From: a virus
DNA: 25,344 nt
Virus record (IMG/VR): IMGVR_UViG_3300032315_001177
Span: 1 to 25,344 of that record
Strand: one strand, 5' to 3'
Each line of letters opens with the position of its first letter. Within the stretch, counting starts at the first letter, position 1. A model generated the notes under the pieces. It was not told the DNA's origin, did no database searches, and worked only from the letters and a program-made list of their open reading frames with translations. The translations under genes and the position numbers were made by a program. This document shows, piece by piece, positions 7,536-14,434 of this stretch.

Positions 7536-10500
7536 ATGGCTGACGAGCAACAATCAAATATAAGACAAGAGTCTAATGCTGCTGTTTCTGGTCTTAACAT
7601 GGACCAAACCCTCAATCAAATAAAGAGGGGACAGCTCACCTATGCTCTTAATGCTGCTGTTGAAAACTATGATGCTTCTGGTATAAACTACCAAAATGAG
7701 CCAGGAAATGAGCTATGTCTGAATTTTCCTGAAAACTATCATGTCATTGGCACACATAGCATCGTAGAACAGAACAAGCATATATTCTTTCTCTTAAATC
7801 CTGAAACAGGAGATAGTGAGATTGGATATATGGATAATAATGATTGTGTCTATAAAACCTACATAAACGCAAAGTGTCTTAATTTCAACATAAACTATCC
7901 AATACACAAGTGTGTGCACAAGATTACAAATTGCACCACGGAGATATATTGGACAGATGGACTGAACTCACGCAGGTATTTGGATTTGAATAATCTTCCT
8001 TACAAAACTGTTTTGGAAGGAGAGATTTGTGATGCGGTGGTTCTTCCTGAAGTGGACTGTAACAAACTGAATGTTCAACCAAACTTTCAAATCCCACAGC
8101 TGGATATTGTAGATGTAGTGAATGGTGGCAATCTCACCTCTGGCAGTTATCAATTTGCAATACAATATTGTAATGCTGGAGGAGATGGATATACATCCTA
8201 CTATTCTGTAACCAATCCTACACCAATAGCAAAACCAAACATCACCACTCCTGATTTCAATTATGCTGTAGGAAAGTCAATAGTGGTGAACATCAGTGGA
8301 ATTGATGTCACTGGATATTTCCAATATTTCAATCTAGCAGTGATAAAGACAGTGAATTCTGTCACATCTGTAGAATTGGTTGGCACTTATTTCATTGATA
8401 ATACAAACAGACAAGTAACATATAATGGGCAGAACCAATCTCAAATAAGGCTCACGACAAATGACATATTTGAGAAGTTCCCCTACTATGAGATTGCACA
8501 AGACATCACTGCTGTGCAGGATGTTCTTGTATGGGACAATCTTACATCAATAGACAGGATAAACTATCAGCAGATTGCAAATAAGATAAAGCTGCAATGG
8601 CAATCTTATAAACTTCCTGCCACAGAAAACTATGCTGATGAGCTCAATGCAACCAATCTAAGAGGTTATTTGAGAGATGAGGTGTATGCTTTTGAAATAG
8701 TCTTTTTGCTGAAGAACGGAAAGCAAACTGATGGATTTCATATTCCTGGAAGAGCACTTCTGCCAACAGAAGCATCTCTTCCTGACATCCCAAGCACCAA
8801 TCCTGACTTTACAGAAAATGGTGCAAGTGCTCCTTATTGGAAAATATACAACACAGCCACTGTAATTGGTGATGCTTTTGGTGATCCTATCAACAATGCT
8901 GTTCCTTACAAATATGGAGAGTTTGCTTATTGGGAATCAGAAGAAACCTATCCCTGCAACACAGATGTATGGGGTGAGTTGGCTAACACTCCCATCAGAC
9001 ATCATAAGTTTCCAGACGCACTTGTAAGTCCCATCTTTGAAAGCGGTAGTTATACACTTTCACCAAATATGTCTGTTTCCATGGAACAACGTTCAATATT
9101 CCCATTGGGAATGGTGTTCGATGTTCAGCAAGTGGCATTTTTGATAAACACATCCAATCTCACACAAGAGCAGAAAGACAACATTGCTGGATTCAAGATA
9201 GTGAGGGGTGACAGAAGCACTAATAAATCTATTGTAGCAAAAGGTATTCTGAGGAACGTAGGTAAGTATGAGAGGCAGAAAACACAATACTATTTTCCCA
9301 ACTATCCATATAACGATCTTACAGAAGATCCTTTCCTTTTGGATAAACCTAACTCCTCTGAAGATTGCGGAACTTATTCCCTAAGTGCTCTCAGTGCAGG
9401 ATTTTATTCATATACAGATTGCTTCAGTGGGGAAACAATAAACAAGTCTATAGCTGCAGGGGAATCCGTTTCTGGAGTGTGCTCTTCTTCTTTCCCAATA
9501 GTCAGTTCAGGTGTCATAAGCGTGTTGAAAAACTCAGTGAGTACATATGACATAACATGCTATTCTACAACAGGATGTCTTCTTGCAATATACGATGCAC
9601 AAGGAGTGGCTTCTGGTCTTGTATCTCTTGGCAAGAATGAAGTGAAATCAGTAACTTCTTATTTGGAGCCAACTAAAGAGCCTGCACTTCCTCTGCAAGA
9701 ATACAAAATAGTTAAAACAGGAACCACTGGAGGAGACCCAAATTGCACTTCCAAAAGTCTGAAAGCTTATGATTATTCAGATGTAGGACTGAGACAAGTG
9801 TTCAATTCTCCAGAAACATCCTTTGGTAGTCCTTTCCTTGGCGATGTATTGAAGCTTGAGAATGTAATGTTTGGTGCAGGAAGAGGTCATCATGTACAGG
9901 TGACAGATCATGCTTTCTATAAACTGATAACCAAAGAAGCACAGGAAGATGCATTGAGATCAAGTGAAAAGATTGCAAGCACTACAGGCACGTTTAATGC
10001 TGCTGCAATGTTCACTGCCTACCAAGCCTACCTCACCATATACATAAATGGAATAACAAGGAAAAACTACACCTATTCCTACAACTCAATAGCAACTTAT
10101 GACTATTTTGCTAATATTGATAACAATCTAGGAGTAAAGCAAAGGAAACTGGATATTGCTCAATATGCATTTCCTGGCGTACAAAATGTAGGAGAAAACA
10201 TAAACCTGAACAACTTCAACAGGGAATCATCAGTCTATCTGAAAACAAACATTGCACTCCCTGTTCCAAGTCAAACTCCTAATCTTCTGATAGGTGGAAC
10301 AGTGCCTTCAATACAGGATAGGTCAAGGTGGACAATCTCTGAGAAAGGAAATTGCAACACTCCAGAGAATCAGTTTGATATAAGCGTTGTTTCCTATTAC
10401 GCATCAATAAAGAATACACTTCCTAATCAGTGGGGTCAGATATATTCTTACACCACCATTGATACAGGATTTCAAACACTATTGAATACAAGCACTGCTC

Positions 10501-12938
10501 AAGGCGTAGTTTTTGGTGGTGACACATTCATTAATAGGTTTTCTTTCAAGACAAAGATTCCTTTCTTCATAGACAACAGGGTGGGTGCACCTGATGACAG
10601 TGACATCTATTATGATGAAATAGGTAATGTTGCCTATCCAAAGTATTGGTTTTCATCTCGTTCTATTCTTTATGATTACACGCATGTAAGCAGTGCTACA
10701 GAGATAAAGAATATAATCTCCATCAAGGCTCATAACTTTGATTGTCCTAATAGTCAATATCCTGCACCAAATCCTTCTGCAACTCCTCCAGTGGTAAATC
10801 CTGGCAGGACTTTCTATGATGGAAAAATGTATCTGTTTGCCTACGGCATTCCTACATTCTATTGTGAATCAAGCATTAACGTAGATCTTAGGCAAGCATT
10901 CAATAACAAAGAGGGAGATTTCTACCCTCACGTAAGTTCAGGAATTCCTGACCAATGGTTTCAAGAAACTTTTGTACCAATAGCTTTTGACAACACTTAT
11001 TACTACAATACATCCTATTCCAAGCAGAATGAGGAAAACTTCTTCTCACATCTGCCTGTGGACTGGAGTCAGCAACTTTGTTACAGTAATTTCCCATTCA
11101 GAGCAATATACTCTGATAGACAACAGAGCTTCTCTGATAATAGGATAAACAGTTGGCTGATTTACAGACCAATAAGTTTCTTTGACTTTCCTCAGAATTA
11201 CGGAAAACTCACTTCCTTAGATGGAATACAAAATAGAGCTGTACTTGCAAGATTTGAAAACAAAAGTCTCTTGTACAATACATTGCTCACAGTTGACACA
11301 AGTAATCCTCAAGCTGCCTATATTGGCAATGACAGTTTGTTTAGGAGTGCCCCTCCCATTGACTTTGCTGAAACAGACCTTGGATATGTGGGCTCTCAAC
11401 ATAAGATGTTTCTTAAGATACCTCAAGGACAGATAACTATTGATGCTAAGAGAGGTCAAGTGTTTCTCGTCATGGGCAATTCTGTAAAGGATCTTTCTGC
11501 TTTTGGCTCAGGATTGAACAGGTTTTTCACTGACCATCTTGCATTTGAAATCCTAAGGTATTTCCCAAATGTAAATGTAGATAACCATTTCAACGGACTT
11601 GGACTTCATGGCGTGTATGATAGCAAGTTTGACAGAGTTTTGATCACAAAGCTTGATTACATTCCTTTGTCAAAAGATGTGAAATATGACAGTGATCTTC
11701 AGGAGTTTTACATAGAAAAAAGCTATGGTGACAATGTCATCAGAAACATTGTACAGCTTACAGACCAAACTTATTTCTGTAATAAATCATGGACTCTTTC
11801 CTTCAACTTCAACACTGACAGTTGGATAAGCTTCCACACCTATTTGCCTAACTGGTATATAGGAGAGAACAATTTCTACTATTCAGGACTGAACGAAAGC
11901 TGTGATCTTGATATAATTGCAGCTGAACAACCTACATTCACTACCACCACCACGTCCACCACTACAAAAGCTCTTAATTGCACTCTTGTAGGACAGGCTG
12001 TAAGGATGGATTGTTCGCTTGCAGGAATAGCTGTTTACATTGTTCCTCCTACAACAACGTCCACCACCACTCAAACACCCACTACAACAACCACTTCTAC
12101 GTCAACTTCCACTACATCAACCACTACAACAAGCACTACCACTATAGCTTTGCCTTGTGAATGTCATGATGGGGTGGTTGCAAGTTCTGGATATTATTCT
12201 TTCTACACATGTGATGGAACGTTGAACACTGGAATAAATGACTTTGGATTGGCTATTTGTTATGACATCAACAAGTCTCATACAGATAACATAAGTGATG
12301 AAGGTCCTTCTGATTTCTGTTCATGTTATGGTCCTACAACAACGACAACAACATCTACAACATCTACGACCTCCACCACCACTACGTCTACATCCACAAC
12401 ATCAACAACAAGTACAACAACTTCTACAACCACTGCATTTCCTTATTCATATTCAGGTGTTGTAGGTAAAATAACTCCTGAATGTTGTGCTGTTGTTGGA
12501 ACATTTGTAACTGCCTATACAACTTGTTCTCCGATAATATTGGGATGCATATTGTATGATTTATTGTCTAATCCAATTGTTAATGAGAAATTCACTTCTG
12601 CTGGTGTATGTTATGAAACAGATGGTTCTGGTGCTGTAATTACAATAACAAGCTGTACAACCACTACGACCACCACTACGACATCTACCACTACAACACC
12701 GCCAACAACAACATCCACAACTACATCAGAGCCTTCAAACTACTATTATGTAGCACAAAATTGTGATGATCAATACACAAATGGTACATTTGTTTCAACA
12801 AATGATTCTCTTGTGGGTACATCTTTCTTCTACGATGGAGCTTGTTGGTTTATAACAGATGGCACTGTTCCATCAATAGCAATAACAATTCCTAATTATT
12901 ATACATCATGTATAGATTGCCAAAATGCAAATTCATGA
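7536..12938 (+). CDS. Giant muzzle-type tail protein (P22 gp10-like) with Thr-linked Cys-rich C-terminal domains
   Basis: An 1800-residue protein. The start MADEQQSNIRQESNAAVSGL and GLNMDQTLNQIKRGQLTYAL are typical of the large crAss-like tail nozzle (muzzle, P22 gp10-like). Residues 1-1465 form the core, beta-rich with many Tyr, Asn and Phe, ending in the recognisable segment SWISFHTYLPNWYIGENNFY. A small Cys-containing domain appears inserted near residues 609-665 (GFYSYTDC, GESVSGVCSSSFPIVSSG). After residue 1466 come Thr/Ser linkers at about 1467-1477, 1506-1536, 1601-1633 and 1708-1731, each followed by a Cys-rich domain of about 28 to 75 residues. The usual C-terminal muzzle segment is absent here and appears as a separate gene at 13565. 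The core would form the tail tip through which DNA leaves; the extra domains are probably surface-exposed. Confidence 0.8.
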   Translation: MADEQQSNIRQESNAAVSGLNMDQTLNQIKRGQLTYALNAAVENYDASGINYQNEPGNELCLNFPENYHVIGTHSIVEQNKHIFFLLNPETGDSEIGYMDNNDCVYKTYINAKCLNFNINYPIHKCVHKITNCTTEIYWTDGLNSRRYLDLNNLPYKTVLEGEICDAVVLPEVDCNKLNVQPNFQIPQLDIVDVVNGGNLTSGSYQFAIQYCNAGGDGYTSYYSVTNPTPIAKPNITTPDFNYAVGKSIVVNISGIDVTGYFQYFNLAVIKTVNSVTSVELVGTYFIDNTNRQVTYNGQNQSQIRLTTNDIFEKFPYYEIAQDITAVQDVLVWDNLTSIDRINYQQIANKIKLQWQSYKLPATENYADELNATNLRGYLRDEVYAFEIVFLLKNGKQTDGFHIPGRALLPTEASLPDIPSTNPDFTENGASAPYWKIYNTATVIGDAFGDPINNAVPYKYGEFAYWESEETYPCNTDVWGELANTPIRHHKFPDALVSPIFESGSYTLSPNMSVSMEQRSIFPLGMVFDVQQVAFLINTSNLTQEQKDNIAGFKIVRGDRSTNKSIVAKGILRNVGKYERQKTQYYFPNYPYNDLTEDPFLLDKPNSSEDCGTYSLSALSAGFYSYTDCFSGETINKSIAAGESVSGVCSSSFPIVSSGVISVLKNSVSTYDITCYSTTGCLLAIYDAQGVASGLVSLGKNEVKSVTSYLEPTKEPALPLQEYKIVKTGTTGGDPNCTSKSLKAYDYSDVGLRQVFNSPETSFGSPFLGDVLKLENVMFGAGRGHHVQVTDHAFYKLITKEAQEDALRSSEKIASTTGTFNAAAMFTAYQAYLTIYINGITRKNYTYSYNSIATYDYFANIDNNLGVKQRKLDIAQYAFPGVQNVGENINLNNFNRESSVYLKTNIALPVPSQTPNLLIGGTVPSIQDRSRWTISEKGNCNTPENQFDISVVSYYASIKNTLPNQWGQIYSYTTIDTGFQTLLNTSTAQGVVFGGDTFINRFSFKTKIPFFIDNRVGAPDDSDIYYDEIGNVAYPKYWFSSRSILYDYTHVSSATEIKNIISIKAHNFDCPNSQYPAPNPSATPPVVNPGRTFYDGKMYLFAYGIPTFYCESSINVDLRQAFNNKEGDFYPHVSSGIPDQWFQETFVPIAFDNTYYYNTSYSKQNEENFFSHLPVDWSQQLCYSNFPFRAIYSDRQQSFSDNRINSWLIYRPISFFDFPQNYGKLTSLDGIQNRAVLARFENKSLLYNTLLTVDTSNPQAAYIGNDSLFRSAPPIDFAETDLGYVGSQHKMFLKIPQGQITIDAKRGQVFLVMGNSVKDLSAFGSGLNRFFTDHLAFEILRYFPNVNVDNHFNGLGLHGVYDSKFDRVLITKLDYIPLSKDVKYDSDLQEFYIEKSYGDNVIRNIVQLTDQTYFCNKSWTLSFNFNTDSWISFHTYLPNWYIGENNFYYSGLNESCDLDIIAAEQPTFTTTTTSTTTKALNCTLVGQAVRMDCSLAGIAVYIVPPTTTSTTTQTPTTTTTSTSTSTTSTTTTSTTTIALPCECHDGVVASSGYYSFYTCDGTLNTGINDFGLAICYDINKSHTDNISDEGPSDFCSCYGPTTTTTTSTTSTTSTTTTSTSTTSTTSTTTSTTTAFPYSYSGVVGKITPECCAVVGTFVTAYTTCSPIILGCILYDLLSNPIVNEKFTSAGVCYETDGSGAVITITSCTTTTTTTTTSTTTTPPTTTSTTTSEPSNYYYVAQNCDDQYTNGTFVSTNDSLVGTSFFYDGACWFITDGTVPSIAITIPNYYTSCIDCQNANS
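11934..11966 (+). repeat. Thr/Ser linker tract 1 of the muzzle-type protein
   Basis: Encodes residues 1467-1477 (TFTTTTTSTTT). It separates the muzzle core from a short Cys-containing domain (residues about 1478-1505). Confidence 0.88.
12051..12143 (+). repeat. Thr/Ser linker tract 2 of the muzzle-type protein
   Basis: Encodes residues 1506-1536, only Thr and Ser apart from one Gln-Thr-Pro break and a closing Ile. All four Thr codons are mixed, so the tract is not a simple trinucleotide repeat. It precedes the domain starting CECHDGVVASSG. Confidence 0.9.
12336..12434 (+). repeat. Thr/Ser linker tract 3 of the muzzle-type protein
   Basis: Encodes residues 1601-1633, 33 residues of Thr and Ser only. 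Sub-units such as acatctacaacatctac recur within it. It precedes the domain starting YSYSGVVGKITPECC. Confidence 0.9.
12657..12728 (+). repeat. Thr/Ser linker tract 4 of the muzzle-type protein
   Basis: Encodes residues 1708-1731 with one Pro-Pro break. It precedes the last domain (YYYVAQNCDD...FYDGACWFITDG region) of the 1800-residue protein. Confidence 0.9.
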
Positions 12939-12960
12939 ATGTGAAAATAAAATGTAAAAA

Positions 12961-13563
12961 ATGCCCCAAACAGTAACAATAACACTCACTCTTACAGGAA
13001 CAGATACAGGTCCTTTCAACTTGTATTCTGATGTAGATGGATTTCTGAGTCCATTTCAGACAGGAGTGCCAAAAGGAGATCTTGTAGTAGGAGAAACATT
13101 TTACAATGTTCCTGATGGAGCCACTACAATCAGGGTGAAATCAACAGGAGTGTGTACTAATTATATAGATCTTGTTATATCAGGCACAACTACTACTACA
13201 TCTACAACATCTACTACCAGTACAACCACTGTTTCTCCAGTGGTGAACTATCTGTTCATTTATGTAAGAGATATAGGTGTTGGAGCAAATGGAGCTCCTA
13301 CATTACGATATACAAGAAACGGAGGACCTCTTATAACATTAGGAAGTGTGTCAACAGGTACATGTACACTTTCTTATTCCATATTTGGTATTTCTCCTGG
13401 TGATGTGATTCTTTTCACAAGCACAGAAGGATATGCAATGAATGGTTCAAATGGTTCAAACGTTTGTCCTGCCCCTGTAGGAAGTAACACTTATTCATAT
13501 ACAATACCTTCACCAGGTGTTAACAATGTAAGTTTGAGTTTCAACAGAGACATCATAGTGTAA
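12961..13563 (+). CDS. Two-domain accessory tail protein with Thr/Ser linker
   Basis: A 200-residue protein after an A-rich leader (gtaaaaa). Residues 1-75 form a small beta-rich domain (TLTGTDTGPFNLYSDVDGFL, VPDGATTIRVKSTGVCTNYI) that I recognise as a module often attached through Thr-rich linkers in crAss-like and other Bacteroidota phage tail proteins. Residues 76-90 are a Thr/Ser linker. Residues about 95-200 form a second beta-rich domain with Gly and Asn turns (NGSNGSNVCPAP). It sits between the muzzle-type gene and the gene that looks like its C-terminal part, so it was either inserted there or split off. The likely role is a surface-exposed decoration or binding protein of the tail tip; no ligand can be deduced. 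It has no catalytic motif. Confidence 0.62.
   Translation: MPQTVTITLTLTGTDTGPFNLYSDVDGFLSPFQTGVPKGDLVVGETFYNVPDGATTIRVKSTGVCTNYIDLVISGTTTTTSTTSTTSTTTVSPVVNYLFIYVRDIGVGANGAPTLRYTRNGGPLITLGSVSTGTCTLSYSIFGISPGDVILFTSTEGYAMNGSNGSNVCPAPVGSNTYSYTIPSPGVNNVSLSFNRDIIV
13186..13230 (+). repeat. Thr/Ser linker tract in the two-domain accessory protein
   Basis: Encodes residues 76-90 (TTTTTSTTSTTSTTT), the same composition as the four tracts of the preceding gene. Confidence 0.9.
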
Positions 13564-13564
13564 A

Positions 13565-14434
13565 ATGAAGACTATCACCATAAAAATCAAGAGGGCTGGC
13601 AATAGGCTAACTGTATTCTCCATATCTGATGATAGGGGGAACACACTTGCTTCTAATGTGACAAAATCTAATTTGATCAATGGTCTTGCTTTGTCAGTGG
13701 AGGATGATGTTAAGACAATAGTGATTTCTTCTGAGGGGGTAAACTGCTGCTCAAAAACATGGAATATTCCCATCACATACGCCACTAGTCAAGAACTTGC
13801 AAGTATTGTATTCACTCCCTTGAACACAGCTTCCATGTGGAGACACCTCAAGAATCCTACAATATACAATAAATACTATGATTGCATAAAGCCTTACATA
13901 ATAGAATATCCTTTCGCATACCAATACCACGATGAGATTCTTCAGAATGTAAAAGATTATACAAAGGCATATCAATATCTATCAGACAGCTTTGGTGTAT
14001 TTGAAGATCATAGGAAAGTTGAAACTGACAGATACTATTTCAATCAAGCAATCCTTTACAATAGTCAGCAGTCTTCAGGCATTCTGAAGTTGGCTCCCAA
14101 GCCCTACAGAAACATGCAAGACTATATGAAATATCCCATATACGAAGCTGACAGTAAAACCATTACATTTACAAAGAGTGATAGTTTTTATCAGTATAAT
14201 ACATTCTGGTCATTGGTGAAAGACAAAACACAACCATTGTTTTTAACCAGTTGTGAATCAATGTCTTATGATAAGATAGTTAATCAATCAAACATGGACT
14301 ATTCAAAACGTTCATTCAAAAAAGCTCCTCTTCGTTCAAAAGAACTCAAAGTGAGACACATTCTGAATGAGCATTCTGACGTTCACCTCATCTCACAATT
14401 CATCTACACACCTGCCCAAATCAGTTATAAGTGA
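13565..14434 (+). CDS. Muzzle C-terminal domain encoded as a separate protein
   Basis: A 289-residue protein starting one nucleotide after the previous stop (taaaATG). The first 65 residues form a small beta-rich domain. From about residue 62 (KTWNIPITYATSQELASIVF, WRHLKNPTIYNKYYD) to the end (NQSNMDYSKRSFKKAPLRSK, then LKVRHILNEH) the sequence has the pattern that I recognise as the C-terminal part of the large crAss-like muzzle protein. The core at 7536 lacks that end, so the muzzle appears to be built here from at least two polypeptides, or the third gene has taken over the terminal role. The ATG of the next gene overlaps its stop (TGATG). Highly conserved-looking Phe-Tyr-Tyr-rich segments (SFYQYNTFWSLVKDKTQPLF) suggest a tightly packed structural interface. 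Confidence 0.65.
   Translation: MKTITIKIKRAGNRLTVFSISDDRGNTLASNVTKSNLINGLALSVEDDVKTIVISSEGVNCCSKTWNIPITYATSQELASIVFTPLNTASMWRHLKNPTIYNKYYDCIKPYIIEYPFAYQYHDEILQNVKDYTKAYQYLSDSFGVFEDHRKVETDRYYFNQAILYNSQQSSGILKLAPKPYRNMQDYMKYPIYEADSKTITFTKSDSFYQYNTFWSLVKDKTQPLFLTSCESMSYDKIVNQSNMDYSKRSFKKAPLRSKELKVRHILNEHSDVHLISQFIYTPAQISYK

Noticed and set aside
11978-12160. His/Asn-rich frame within the Thr-rich region
   Set aside because: It is only the shifted frame of the Thr/Ser linker codons, which gives runs of His, Asn and Tyr.
12051-12728. Thr-rich tracts as a CRISPR array
   Set aside because: The repeats are degenerate in sequence and length, stay in frame, and the spacers encode folded Cys-rich domains.
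11934-13563. Diversity-generating retroelement variable region
   Set aside because: No reverse transcriptase gene, no near-identical template repeat and no adenine-specific substitutions are seen in the window.
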